Below, one piece after another: positions 17,237-25,276 of a DNA stretch of 64,000 bases. Numbering within the stretch: position 1 is the first letter of the stretch; every line of letters starts with the position of its first letter. The translations under genes and the position numbers were made by a program. Below the pieces are notes generated by a model. The model was not told the origin of the DNA, did no database searches, and saw only the letters and a program-made list of their open reading frames with translations. The DNA comes from Pseudomonas sp. 6D_7.1_Bac1. GTDB lineage: Bacteria > Pseudomonadota > Gammaproteobacteria > Pseudomonadales > Pseudomonadaceae. The DNA lies in the NCBI RefSeq assembly GCF_025465945.1, contig NZ_JANLNW010000071.1:62001-126000 (forward strand), given 5' to 3'.

Positions 17237-17712
17237 GCAGCGTTCTCCTGATCTGCCGGCTCCAGCAGAGCTGCGATGGCGAGCGCCTGGTCGCGAAGGG
17301 TGCGGGTTTCGCGTTCGAGTTTTTTGCCGGTGCGAAAGGCGCTGAACGTCTCAGATGCAATCCGAAGTTTGTCGGCGATATCCAGAAGGGTCAGTCGTGC
17401 TGGCTCGCCTAGTTTTGAGGCTGCCAAGGCTCGCTCGTAATGTGCGTACAGTTTCTTACGTTGGTTATGCGCCTGCTCAAGGGAGTGGGTGAGGTTGCGG
17501 ATCTCTTCCGAGTTGTCGGCGCTCTGAATTGCTTTGCCTTCGTCGATTCCGTCTCGATATCCAACGCAGCCGCCGACGTCGTAGCCTTCGCTGTAGCCTT
17601 GTGACTGGCCCTCGGCGTGACCATTGCTGAAGCCGTTTCGGTAGGCGAGCCAGTAGACGGCGGCCGTCATGAGGGCGATTGCTATCAGCGCGTAGATTTG
17701 AACTGCAGTCAT
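17233..17712 (-). CDS. Hypothetical membrane-anchored coiled-coil protein
   Basis: The 159-residue protein begins with one membrane segment (AVQIYALIAIALMTAAVYWLA). A glycine-rich stretch of GxxxG/Y repeats follows (NGFSNGHAEGQSQGYSEGYD). A long helical cytoplasmic part comes next (EEIRNLTHSLEQAHNQRKKLY and the Arg/Glu-rich tail). The start at 17712 has AGGAG 8 bases upstream; the ATG at 17736 has none. Function unknown. Confidence 0.65.
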   Translation of the reverse strand: MTAVQIYALIAIALMTAAVYWLAYRNGFSNGHAEGQSQGYSEGYDVGGCVGYRDGIDEGKAIQSADNSEEIRNLTHSLEQAHNQRKKLYAHYERALAASKLGEPARLTLLDIADKLRIASETFSAFRTGKKLERETRTLRDQALAIAALLEPADQENAA

Positions 17713-17769
17713 GTGGTGTGCTCCTGGTGATGTCATTGGCTGGTGGTGGCAGCCGTTCGGTTTTGAGTG

Positions 17770-18087
17770 TTACTCGTTGGTTTCTTCCTGCTGTCGCTGC
17801 ATGTCTTCGTCGGCCTTGTAGGCGCGGATGTCGATCAGCGAGGCGACGTGGCGGATGTGGGCGTATTTTGGCGCCTTGCGGCTGGTGTCTAGCGTGGTGA
17901 TGGGAAGCTGAATCCGGCCGCTGTTGATTTCGGCCACGAACGATTGCTCGTTGAGGTTGCGGAAATACTGCTCGCGGACCTTTTCCAGCGGGATCAGCAC
18001 GTCGCCGAAGGTGCGGTAGAGTAGTTCGACGGTGGCTGATTCTGGTGCGGGTTGTAGCCGCAGTGGGGTTTGGCTTGCGTTACTCAT
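17770..18087 (-). CDS. PrtN-family pyocin activator, copy 2
   Basis: A second PrtN-like protein, 105 residues. YRTFGDVLIPLEKVREQYFRNLNEQSF lines up with copy 1 (YNGRAIIPLEQVCKDYFTHLTTDMF). IQLPITTLDTSRKAPKYAHIRHVASLIDI lines up with copy 1 IKIPITRLEPSQKSAKGIHITDLAAYLD. The two copies are diverged paralogues inside the same operon. Its start overlaps the small gene upstream by 8 bp. One may act on phage or cargo promoters, the other on integration or excision; nothing in the sequence tells which. Confidence 0.72.
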   Translation of the reverse strand: MSNASQTPLRLQPAPESATVELLYRTFGDVLIPLEKVREQYFRNLNEQSFVAEINSGRIQLPITTLDTSRKAPKYAHIRHVASLIDIRAYKADEDMQRQQEETNE

Positions 18088-18259
18088 TGGCTTGCTGGGC
18101 CTCCTTGCGTTGTGTTCTTGCCGGGTGATTCCAGGCGTTCAGGCAGTGGCGTTTGGTCAGCTCCCGCAGATGCTCCGGCACTTCGAGAAGCGCGGCGTTG
18201 CGCTCCTCGCGTGTGCGCATGGCGACGATCTGGCGGGCGTATTCCCTAGGCCACGTCAC
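18080..18259 (-). CDS. Small phage protein (59 aa, GTG start)
   Basis: The frame reads (V/M)TWPREYARQIVAMRTREER, then NAALLEVPEHLRELTKRH and a short basic tail. The block TWPREYA...EER.AAL..VPEHLRE recurs in small proteins of Pseudomonas phages in the same operon position, as I recall the family. It starts at GTG 18259 inside the end of the KilA-C gene and overlaps the PrtN-like start by 8 bp. Role unknown. Confidence 0.65.
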   Translation of the reverse strand: MTWPREYARQIVAMRTREERNAALLEVPEHLRELTKRHCLNAWNHPARTQRKEAQQANE

Positions 18260-18530
18260 GGTGGTCTACCGGTATTTCTGGTAGAGCGAGACCCAGTTGT
18301 TCGGCGAGCCAGCGAATGCCGGGTTGCTTCACTCGGGTTGACTGGCTGTATTGCATGCCGAGCTTCTCGTGGTACCAGTTGCCGTTTTTGACTCGCAGAT
18401 ACTCGCGATCACGAGTCGGATAGGCTGGTAGGTTCTGATCGTTGAGCAGGCCCGTTTCCCGCATGAGGTTGATCAACTTGGGCCGGGTGATACCCAGGTG
18501 CTTGGCGGCTTGGGCGAGAGTGCGTTCCAT
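18246..18530 (-). CDS. KilA-C (ANT) type phage regulator
   Basis: The 94-residue protein reads RTLAQAAKHLGITRPKLINLMRETGLL, then REYLRVKNGNWYHEKLG and VKQPGIRWLAEQLGL. This is the layout of the C-terminal domain of phage antirepressors (KilA-C/ANT): a helix-turn-helix followed by a small sheet. The usual N-terminal BRO or Rha domain is missing, so it is a stand-alone DNA-binding domain. It probably modulates the early switch. Confidence 0.72.
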   Translation of the reverse strand: MERTLAQAAKHLGITRPKLINLMRETGLLNDQNLPAYPTRDREYLRVKNGNWYHEKLGMQYSQSTRVKQPGIRWLAEQLGLALPEIPVDHRDVA

Positions 18531-18539
18531 GGTGGCCTC

Positions 18540-19130
18540 CTAAGCTGCGTGCGCAGCGGGAGTCGCTGCGGCGGCCAGGTGGTTGATGGACTCGGCCACT
18601 TTCTCGTAGATCTCGATGTCGTTACCGCACACGGTGAAGCACTTGGTGCGCGGACTTTTCACGCCGATGCTCATGATGGTGGTGACGCCGGTACGCGTTT
18701 TGGTGCGATGGATAGCGACATGGATGGGGAGTTCGAAGCCCATGTCGAGGCTCACTACACCGCCGGTACGCACCAGCTCGAACACCCGCTGCTTGTGCTC
18801 GGTATCGAATCTCCCGTACTGGCGGCTTGCATGAGGGAGGTTTAGCAGGTCGGCCGTGTTACTGGTATCGAACGGGCCGTTGGCAATCTCCTCGATAAAG
18901 TCGGCCAGTTTGAGGTGCATCTTTTTTTCGTTCTGCAAGGTAAGCGTGTGGCGCTCGCTGCCCAACTCGACAGTGAAGAGGGTGTCAGACTTGCTGCGTT
19001 CAACTTTCAGGCGGAACGCCAGGGCTTCGCGCTGTGGTGTCGACCGTAGCGTGTGATTGAAGGTCTCGCTCAGATTGACCTGGGCGTTGAGCAGTTGCAG
19101 GGTGCGGTTGTCGAGTTTGAACTTGCTCAT
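18540..19130 (-). CDS. Hypothetical early phage protein
   Basis: The 196-residue protein is not recognised. It has mixed alpha/beta character with many charged residues and no membrane segments. The start at ATG 19130 (MSKFKLDNRTLQLLNAQVNL) overlaps the stop of the small upstream gene (ATGA). The open frame upstream of this ATG is the reading of that small gene in another phase. Confidence 0.6.
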   Translation of the reverse strand: MSKFKLDNRTLQLLNAQVNLSETFNHTLRSTPQREALAFRLKVERSKSDTLFTVELGSERHTLTLQNEKKMHLKLADFIEEIANGPFDTSNTADLLNLPHASRQYGRFDTEHKQRVFELVRTGGVVSLDMGFELPIHVAIHRTKTRTGVTTIMSIGVKSPRTKCFTVCGNDIEIYEKVAESINHLAAAATPAAHAA

Positions 19131-19303
19131 GCTGCGTGCCCTCCGCCATTGGGATCGAAAGGAGCGGGTGTGGTGCGGGCTTTCTGCTTCGGTTTGGTGG
19201 TGACAAACGAGCAACCGCATTCGCGGGCCAGGCGGCGAATCTCGAAGATGCGGAAGGGGTCAGCAGCGGCCGGATGGACGTGCAGGGTGGCTGTGGTGTG
19301 CAT
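19127..19303 (-). CDS. Small early phage protein (58 aa)
   Basis: It reads MHTTATLHVHPAAADPFRIF, then EIRRLARECGCSFVTTKPKQ and a short tail. It is preceded by GAGG 7 bases before the ATG and overlaps the next gene by 4 bp, both signs of real translation. It is the first gene of the leftward early operon, directly downstream of the OL operators. Function unknown. Confidence 0.6.
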   Translation of the reverse strand: MHTTATLHVHPAAADPFRIFEIRRLARECGCSFVTTKPKQKARTTPAPFDPNGGGHAA

Positions 19304-19341
19304 GGTGTTGCCTCGCTCTGTGGTGGAAGAGTGAGACGAAT

Positions 19342-19379
19342 ATCAACCATTGGTTGCGATAAGTCAACCATTGGTTGAT
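19342..19379. promoter_or_regulatory. Left operators OL1 and OL2 of the phage repressor
   Basis: Two 17-bp sites lie in tandem: ATCAACCATTGGTTGCG (19342-19358) and GTCAACCATTGGTTGAT (19363-19379). Both are dyads of the form ATCAACC-NNN-GGTTGAT. The same dyad occurs at the start of the repressor gene and before cro. They cover the promoter region of the leftward early operon and could also affect the KAP gene on the other side. Confidence 0.82.
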
Positions 19380-19492
19380 ATGTGCCGCGTTTCCATGTTT
19401 TCCATGGCTGCTCATACTCTTTCGATGGTAAGGTCAAAAGCTGTGGGTAAGTAGTTCACTCTAAAAATTTTCTTATTTAAAGGACATGGTAA

Positions 19493-20893
19493 GTGAAGCT
19501 AAAAAGCAAAGGATTAGAAATTCCTTCCGATGACATATTTCAGAACGATAAACTTCGGCGTAAAGGAAGTGTTGAAAATCTGACGCTGTTGCTTAACAAT
19601 ATTTCTTCTCCTTTAGTGTTTTCCGTTAATGCCCCATGGGGCGCTGGCAAGACGACATATCTTCGGATGTTGCACTCGAGTCTAGAGTCTGAAGGGAGAA
19701 AGACTATATATTTCAGTGCGTGGGAAACAGATTTTGCATCTGATCCGTTGTTGGCATTTTTAGGTGAAATCAATATCGGTTTAAAGGGTTTTTTGGGCAG
19801 TAGTCCAACGAAAAATAAAGCTTGGGAGACGGCTAAAAAAGCAGGTGCACATATTCTTAGGCGAGGTCTTCCTGTTGGCGTAAAAATCGCTACGGCTGGA
19901 CTTATTGACGCCGATAAATTGATAGAGGATGAGTCAGCTAAACTTGCAGAGGCGCTTTCCAAGGATGTGATAGATGCATACTCAAAAAATAAGGAGGCGA
20001 TTGCTGAGTTCAAGTCAAGTGTTGGGCAAGTACTTGAAAAAGATGGTGGTGGCACTGAAAAGCTTTATATTTTTGTAGATGAACTAGATCGATGCCGACC
20101 TACTTATGCTATTGAGTTGCTTGAAAGAGTTAAGCATCTGCTGGATATTGAAGGGTTAGTATTTGTTTTGGCTCTGGATAAAAACCAGCTTTCACATAGC
20201 GTCAGAGCTGTATATGGCTCAGAGTTTGACGCTTTGGGTTATTTGAAGCGTTTTATTGATGTTGAATTTAATCTGCCGCCTGCAAACTTTGATTTGTTTA
20301 TCGATCATCTTTACAAACATTTTGAATTTGATAGGTATTTTGCTGCGAGAAATTTCGGGGATATTGCCTTTGATGGAAGAGACTTGGTTTCATCAATAAA
20401 AATAATTGCCGACAGTCAAAAAATGCCACTCAGAAGTATTGAGCAGTTTTTCGCAAAGGTAAAATTGGTTCTATTGAGTGTAACCACAAAAAATTATTTG
20501 TATCCAGAACTTGTGGTGTTTTTGCTCTTTGTTAAAGATGGGTACTCAGATATTTATGCGGAATTTTCGAGGCAAAATGGTGATGTAGAAAGATTGGTCG
20601 GTATTATAGATAAGGTTATGGTGAGTGAGGGAAGGGATGCAGACACTCTAAGGCAGCATATTGAAGCATCGATTATTGCTGGAAGCTTGAGCGCTGAGAA
20701 TAAATGGGCGCAGGATTATCTAAAGAAGATCACAAGTTTAAGTCAGGTTGCTACTACCCCTGAGTTGGCAAGGCAGCACTACAATAGGGTGGTAGAGTTG
20801 ACTGGGTATTTCACTCGTGGAGGTAATAGGGTGCCTTTGGATGTGATTCTTAATCGTATAGAAATGTTGAATGGTTTTAATTTCGAAGAGTGA
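19493..20893 (+). CDS. KAP family P-loop NTPase
   Basis: The 466-residue protein has Walker A at residues 47-55 (NAPWGAGKTT, Lys53) and Walker B at 192-199 (IFVDELDRCRP). After these come VFVLALDKNQLSHSV and YLKRFIDVEFNLP, all typical of KAP NTPases such as F-plasmid PifA. No clear transmembrane pair interrupts the domain, unlike many KAPs. The start is GTG 19493 with AAGGA 8 bases upstream; the nearby ATG 19486 is out of frame. The gene is clearly AT-rich and uses rare codons compared with its neighbours. It sits between OL and the repressor, a common place for genes expressed in the lysogen. Exclusion of other phages is the likely role, by family and place only. Confidence 0.82.
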   Translation: MKLKSKGLEIPSDDIFQNDKLRRKGSVENLTLLLNNISSPLVFSVNAPWGAGKTTYLRMLHSSLESEGRKTIYFSAWETDFASDPLLAFLGEINIGLKGFLGSSPTKNKAWETAKKAGAHILRRGLPVGVKIATAGLIDADKLIEDESAKLAEALSKDVIDAYSKNKEAIAEFKSSVGQVLEKDGGGTEKLYIFVDELDRCRPTYAIELLERVKHLLDIEGLVFVLALDKNQLSHSVRAVYGSEFDALGYLKRFIDVEFNLPPANFDLFIDHLYKHFEFDRYFAARNFGDIAFDGRDLVSSIKIIADSQKMPLRSIEQFFAKVKLVLLSVTTKNYLYPELVVFLLFVKDGYSDIYAEFSRQNGDVERLVGIIDKVMVSEGRDADTLRQHIEASIIAGSLSAENKWAQDYLKKITSLSQVATTPELARQHYNRVVELTGYFTRGGNRVPLDVILNRIEMLNGFNFEE

Positions 20894-20923
20894 TTGTTCT
20901 GCGTTATGTTTGCTTTTGATAAA

Positions 20924-21655
20924 CTACTCAGGAATAAAGGACCCTACAACCTTTCCACAAATATGTGTCTCCTCCGTGATATCAATGATTGGGTATTGCG
21001 GATTTATTGGTCGCAAAAATTGACGCCCAGCATCCTCAACTAGAATTTTAAACGTTGCCTCATTGGTACGTGGAACCCTAGCGATCACTCGGTCACCTGT
21101 CTTGGTCTCAGCCTCTGGATCAACAAATATGATGCAACCGGTAGGGTAGCTACGGCCTGGCCCTGGGTTCGTCATTGAATCGCCAAGAACTTTCAACGCA
21201 TACCCATGGTTGCTGATTGGAACAGGGCAGGACAGCCAAGAGTCAGCATCATAGGACTCAAAATTCGAAATCGCCTCACACCATGCACCTGCCTGAACCC
21301 ACGAAATCAGCGGAACCTTGCCAAAACGTTGGTTGATTTCACTGACGTTGCTCTCATCACCGACCACCAGCTGGCGCACATTGTTTTCGCCGGTCTGTTC
21401 CTTCGGTAGCACTCCGTATTCAAGCCATTCCCGGCGCACCTTCAACCACGAGCAAAGCGCAACCATGCTGTCGGCTTCGGCTATGGCCTCTCCGTTCAGC
21501 CACTTGCTGACGGCCTGCGTGGTCTTATCAACCCCCAAGCTCTTCAACTGACGATGGATGTCCACGCCACGACCCCGGCTGCGTACGCCGGCATCGTCGA
21601 GGGCTTCATGTAGGCGCGAGCTGAAAGCGACGCGTAGTGTATTTTTATCAACCAT
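20924..21655 (-). CDS. cI: CI-like repressor with S24 peptidase domain
   Basis: The 243-residue repressor has an N-terminal helix-turn-helix with VDIHRQLKSLGVDKTTQAVSKWLNGEA. Its C-terminal LexA/CI peptidase domain begins LISWVQAGAWCEA (Ala-Gly cleavage site). The catalytic Ser is in LKVLGDSMTNPGPGRSYPTG and the Lys in GDRVIARVPRTNEATFKIL. It would be cleaved on RecA activation, making the prophage SOS-inducible. Start ATG 21655 lies inside the OR operator, so the longer open frame (to 21796) is unlikely. Divergent from cro. Confidence 0.9.
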   Translation of the reverse strand: MVDKNTLRVAFSSRLHEALDDAGVRSRGRGVDIHRQLKSLGVDKTTQAVSKWLNGEAIAEADSMVALCSWLKVRREWLEYGVLPKEQTGENNVRQLVVGDESNVSEINQRFGKVPLISWVQAGAWCEAISNFESYDADSWLSCPVPISNHGYALKVLGDSMTNPGPGRSYPTGCIIFVDPEAETKTGDRVIARVPRTNEATFKILVEDAGRQFLRPINPQYPIIDITEETHICGKVVGSFIPE

Positions 21656-21720
21656 AGGTTGATAGTGCCACGGAGCTTGCGCAATAGTCAGTTGATGTTT
21701 AATATCAACTCCGAGTTGAT
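21647..21720. promoter_or_regulatory. Right operators between cI and cro
   Basis: Two perfect dyads of the OL type are present: ATCAACCATAGGTTGAT (21647-21663, covering the cI start codon) and ATCAACTCCGAGTTGAT (21704-21720, just before cro). A half site GTTGAT lies at 21691-21696. Consensus over the switch is ATCAAC(C/T)-NNN-(G/A)GTTGAT. This is the expected CI/Cro switch region. Confidence 0.85.
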
Positions 21721-21734
21721 AAATGGAGGTTGCC

Positions 21735-21995
21735 ATGCTGGACCCCGCAGATTTTCCGAACGCCATCGCGTTCGCGTTTGAGGCAGTAGGCGGCATCGGG
21801 GCCGCCGCGAAGGTGTGCGACAGGAGTTATCAGGCGTTGAACAAGTGGCGCCTGGCAGCCAGCCTGCCGCGAACCGACTACACCGGTGAAACCAAATACG
21901 CAGTTCTTTTGGCATCGGCTGCAAAGCAGAAGGGCAACTCGTTTGAGTCCACCTGGTTGCTGAATGCATCTGCGCCGCAGAAAGCTGCTGCATAG
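21735..21995 (+). CDS. cro: Cro-like regulator
   Basis: The 86-residue protein has AIAFAFEAVGGIGAAAKVCD, then RSYQALNKWRLAASLPRTDY, a helix-turn-helix of the YdaS/Cro-type. Start ATG 21735 has GGAGG at ideal distance; the ATG at 21723 sits on the ribosome site. It is the first gene of the rightward operon, opposite cI, and probably shuts off cI in lytic growth. Confidence 0.78.
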   Translation: MLDPADFPNAIAFAFEAVGGIGAAAKVCDRSYQALNKWRLAASLPRTDYTGETKYAVLLASAAKQKGNSFESTWLLNASAPQKAAA

Positions 21996-22331
21996 CATAG
22001 TCAGAAAAAAGGCGGCCCAAGGGCCGCCCAGTTCCTCCCGGCACGCACCACCACAGCGGTGTCGGGTCGCGGCAAAGATAAGCGGGCACACCACATGCGA
22101 ACCGTCGATCTTTACCGCGCTTTCCAAGGCACGGATGCCTTGGTGTTGCTGCCTTCTCCACCACAGATTGGGCAGCTGTTGCGCCAGAGGTGAACGATGG
22201 ATCGTTTGCCTCGGCACGGTGCCGGTGTCGATCCTGAAGATCTAGCCGGCGTTTGGGCCCTTTCAAGCCACGCGGCAAATGTATCACCACTGCATGTCGC
22301 GCGGCACTGGCAACTTACAAGGATTAATGCC
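21996..22331. other. Non-coding gap between cro and the CII-like gene
   Basis: No convincing gene is visible in these 336 bases. A 32-codon frame (22095-22193) lacks a ribosome site. The reverse strand has a CPICGGEG zinc-ribbon-like stretch near 22170, but in no sustained frame. The only clear element is the hairpin at 22003-22028. Confidence 0.5.
22003..22028 (-). terminator. Hairpin after cro, terminator on the minus strand
   Basis: GGCGGCCC-AA-GGGCCGCC is a perfect hairpin. It has an A run on its left, which is a T run for leftward transcription. For rightward transcription it lacks a T run but could still slow polymerase after cro. Confidence 0.6.
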
Positions 22332-22850
22332 ATGAGCCGAATCGCTCTGAGTTGCGTTGATCGAGCACAGCGGGAAATCCTGCCGCTCGACTTGGCGCTT
22401 TACCATGCTGCTCGGGACTATCCCGGCGGTGCCGCTGCAATCGCCGCCACCACCGGCCGCAATCCCACCACGCTGCAACACAAACTCTCACCCACACATC
22501 CGAGCCACACGGTCAACATTCAGGAATTCGGCGAGATCCTGGAGCTGACCAAGGATCGCCGCATCCTTGATGCCGTGCATGCCTTGGTCGGCGACACGAT
22601 CTGGCAGGAGTTAGCTGAGACGTACACCAATGACATGCCTGAGACGCTGACCACCGGTATTGCTGCGTACTTCCGGCAGGTTGCCGACCTGGCGGACACC
22701 TGGGCCAAGAGCATCGGCGATGGGGTGGTGTCGGACCACGAACTGGCCGAGATTCGCCTACAGGTGTTTCGCGGCATTCAGGGGCTGCTGGGGATGTTCA
22801 ACCGCGCCAAGTATGTCAACCAGACTACGCGGGGTACGGATCGTGGCTGA
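22332..22850 (+). CDS. Phage regulatory CII family protein
   Basis: This 172-residue protein contains LDLALYHAARDYPGGAAAIA, then ATTGRNPTTLQHKLSPTHPS and ILELTKDRRILDAVHAL, the layout of the CP76/CII family of phage regulators. The helical tail (TLTTGIAAYFRQVADLADTW...) resembles multimerisation regions of the family. Start ATG 22332 is chosen because MSRIALSCVDRAQREILPLD is a natural beginning and AAGG precedes it. It probably controls the lysogeny decision or replication genes. Confidence 0.75.
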   Translation: MSRIALSCVDRAQREILPLDLALYHAARDYPGGAAAIAATTGRNPTTLQHKLSPTHPSHTVNIQEFGEILELTKDRRILDAVHALVGDTIWQELAETYTNDMPETLTTGIAAYFRQVADLADTWAKSIGDGVVSDHELAEIRLQVFRGIQGLLGMFNRAKYVNQTTRGTDRG

Positions 22851-23070
22851 TATTGCAGACTTTGCGAATGACTTAGTGCAGGAGCGTCTTGATCAGGCTC
22901 TGGCCGCTCGAAATGCAGTCAAACCTGTGACGGCAGCTTACTCATTCATGTACTGCGAAAACTGCGGTGAGCCGATCCCAGAAGCTCGCCGCCTCGCTGT
23001 GCAAGGGTGCATTTACTGCGTGTCCTGTCAGGCGGTTGATGAAGTGTTGGAGGCCCGCCATGCTCGATGA
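22843..23070 (+). CDS. DksA/TraR C4-type zinc finger protein
   Basis: The 75-residue protein has a helical first half (ADIADFANDLVQERLDQALA) and a four-Cys zinc finger CENCGEPIPEARRLA...GCIYCVSCQ, characteristic of phage TraR/DksA-like proteins. Such proteins bind RNA polymerase through the secondary channel and can alter early or host transcription. The start is GTG 22843, overlapping the end of the CII-like gene by 8 bp. Its end overlaps the primase start. Confidence 0.82.
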   Translation: MADIADFANDLVQERLDQALAARNAVKPVTAAYSFMYCENCGEPIPEARRLAVQGCIYCVSCQAVDEVLEARHAR

Positions 23071-25276
23071 GGTTCTGAATCAGTTCGCGTACTATGGCCT
23101 GGAGCCCAAGCAGCCTTTGGTGTTCGGCAAGCTGACCCGCTGCAAAACCACCCAGGACAAGGGCAAGGAAAAAAACGGTTGGTACGTCGTCCACGAGCAT
23201 CGGACTGAAAAGAACGAAACGCTGATCTTCGGGAGCTTTGGTGACTGGCGTTCGGGTGAGACGCAGAAGATCAAGGTCAAGGCCGGGCGGATGTCGCCAG
23301 AAGAGCGTGAGGTCATGCGTGCTCGGCAGGAAGACGCCAAACGTCGAGCCGCTGAGATCGCTGCAAATGCCGCACGCAGAGCGGCGAACCGGGCGGCGGG
23401 GTTGTTCAAGCGCATGCCGGAGAAGGGCCGCAGCGACTATCTGGATCGAAAGCAGATCGTCGGTTTTGGCGTTCGTTACGCACCGCGCTCCGGCGCGTTT
23501 TTGGTGCCTATGTGCAATGTGCGGGACCAGATCGTCGGCCTGCAGGTGGTGTTTCCAACCAAGCAGGAAGACACCGGCCGGGACAAATCCTACTGGCCTT
23601 ACGGCATGTCAAAAGAGGGCGCCTTTCACCTGGTTGGTCCGCACCCTGAACCGGGCGAGCCGGTGTTGGTGTGTGAGGGTTACGCAACAGGCGCTAGCCT
23701 GCACATGGCGACCTCGCTGACCGTGGCCATCGCCTTCGATGCGGGCAACTTGCTGGTGGTTTGCAAGGCCATGCGTGAGCGCTTTCCGGGTTGCCCACTG
23801 ATCGTCTGCCGCGACGATGACTGGAAGACGAAACGCCCAAATGGCGAGCCCTGGAACCCCGGTGAAGAGAAGGCGAACAACGCGGCTTTGATCGTTGGTG
23901 GTCAGGTGGTTGCTCCAATCTTCTCTGGTGAGCGGGAAGACAAGTGGACTGACTTCAACGACCTGCACGTTGCCGAAGGCTTGGAGGCGGTCCGCCGCCA
24001 GGTGTTGGCGGTGGTCAAACCACCTGCAGCAGGTGGCTGGAAGGATCAACTGGCTCGCACTGAAAACGGTGCCCTGATCGCGCACATGCAGAACGTCGAA
24101 TTGATCCTCGGCAATGATGAGCGCTGGGCTGGGGTTATCAGCTACAGCGCTTTCAGTTCGAAGATCGTCAAGCTGCGGTCAGCCCCCTACGGCGGCGGCA
24201 CCGGCGACTGGGCCGACATTGATGATGTCCGGGTGATGAAGTGGCTTGCGCAGCAATACAACCTGCGGGTGAAGTCGACCCAAGTGATCGAGGCGGTGAG
24301 CGTTGTGGCCCATGACCATGCGTTTCACCCGGTGCGGGAGTACCTGAACAAGCTTGAATGGGACCGGGTGCCTCGACTCGAAAGCTGGCTCACCGATGTC
24401 ATGGGTGTTCAGGCAACTGACTACTCGGCCAAGGTCGGTAAGCGCTGGATGCTTTCGGCGGTGGGGCGGGTGATGAAGCCCGGCTGCAAGGCTGACTCGG
24501 TGATGATCCTCGAGGGCGCGCAGGGGGCTGGTAAGTCGACGGCGATGAGCATCCTCGGCGGTGAGTGGTTCATGGACACGCCTTTCGCCCTGGGCGACAA
24601 GGATGGCTTTCAGGCGATTCGTGGCAAGTGGATTGTCGAGTTGGGGGAGTTGGACAGCTTCAACAAGGCTGAGAGTACCAAGGCCAAACAGTTCTTCTCC
24701 GCGTCCACCGATACCTACCGCGAAAGCTATGGCCGCAGAACGAACGACGTGCCACGCCAGTGTGTGTTCGTGGGTACGACCAACCAGGACGAGTACCTTA
24801 AGGACGCCACCGGTAACCGACGTTATTGGCCGGTGGCCTGTACCAAGGTCGATCTGGAGAAACTGCGTGAGATCCGCGACCAGCTCTGGGCTGAAGCGAT
24901 GTTCTGCTATGAGGCGGGTGACATCTGGTGGGTGACACCTGACGAAGCCCCGATGTTTGCCGAGGCACAGGACGAGCGTTTTGTGGTGGACGAATGGGAA
25001 GGGCCGATTCTGACCTGGTTGGAGGAGTCGCAGATTGGCGAAACCACCTCTGGCAGTGAGGTGCTGACCAATGCGCTGAAGCTCGACTTCGGCCATTGGG
25101 GAAAGCCCGAGCAGATGCGTGTCGGGGCGATCATGCACCGTCTCGGCTGGCGGCGTACCCGCATGCCGGCGCTGGTGAAAAGCGGGCAGCGGCCTTGGGC
25201 ATACAAGAAGCCGGCAGGTTGGGGCGGTGCTTCTGCGTTGCAGAGGGAAGCGTTCGAGGAGCCTTGCTTTGATTAA
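23060..25276 (+). CDS. Replicative primase-helicase (Toprim plus VirE domain)
   Basis: The 738-residue protein begins MLDEVLNQFAYYGL, with TTGGAGG 6 bases upstream. Residues about 200-280 form a Toprim primase core (LVCEGYATGASLH, then VCRDDDW). The C-terminal half is a VirE/D5-like superfamily helicase: Walker A ILEGAQGAGKSTAMS, Walker B-like WIVELGELDSFNKAE, sensor TTNQDEYLKDATGNRRYWP. Such fusions start phage and satellite replication at a nearby origin. A cluster of GTCCC repeats 400 bp downstream is a candidate for that site. Confidence 0.9.
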   Translation: MLDEVLNQFAYYGLEPKQPLVFGKLTRCKTTQDKGKEKNGWYVVHEHRTEKNETLIFGSFGDWRSGETQKIKVKAGRMSPEEREVMRARQEDAKRRAAEIAANAARRAANRAAGLFKRMPEKGRSDYLDRKQIVGFGVRYAPRSGAFLVPMCNVRDQIVGLQVVFPTKQEDTGRDKSYWPYGMSKEGAFHLVGPHPEPGEPVLVCEGYATGASLHMATSLTVAIAFDAGNLLVVCKAMRERFPGCPLIVCRDDDWKTKRPNGEPWNPGEEKANNAALIVGGQVVAPIFSGEREDKWTDFNDLHVAEGLEAVRRQVLAVVKPPAAGGWKDQLARTENGALIAHMQNVELILGNDERWAGVISYSAFSSKIVKLRSAPYGGGTGDWADIDDVRVMKWLAQQYNLRVKSTQVIEAVSVVAHDHAFHPVREYLNKLEWDRVPRLESWLTDVMGVQATDYSAKVGKRWMLSAVGRVMKPGCKADSVMILEGAQGAGKSTAMSILGGEWFMDTPFALGDKDGFQAIRGKWIVELGELDSFNKAESTKAKQFFSASTDTYRESYGRRTNDVPRQCVFVGTTNQDEYLKDATGNRRYWPVACTKVDLEKLREIRDQLWAEAMFCYEAGDIWWVTPDEAPMFAEAQDERFVVDEWEGPILTWLEESQIGETTSGSEVLTNALKLDFGHWGKPEQMRVGAIMHRLGWRRTRMPALVKSGQRPWAYKKPAGWGGASALQREAFEEPCFD

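Noticed and set aside
16902..17360. Long 152-codon open frame on the minus strand overlapping two early genes
   Set aside because: Arg/Ser/Pro-rich, low complexity, out of phase with the well-spaced operon genes and without a ribosome site; a shadow frame.
21688..22290. Minus-strand frames with CPICGGEG, possible Ogr/Delta-like zinc finger
   Set aside because: The motif is followed by a stop and no single frame joins it to further Cys pairs; not a convincing gene.
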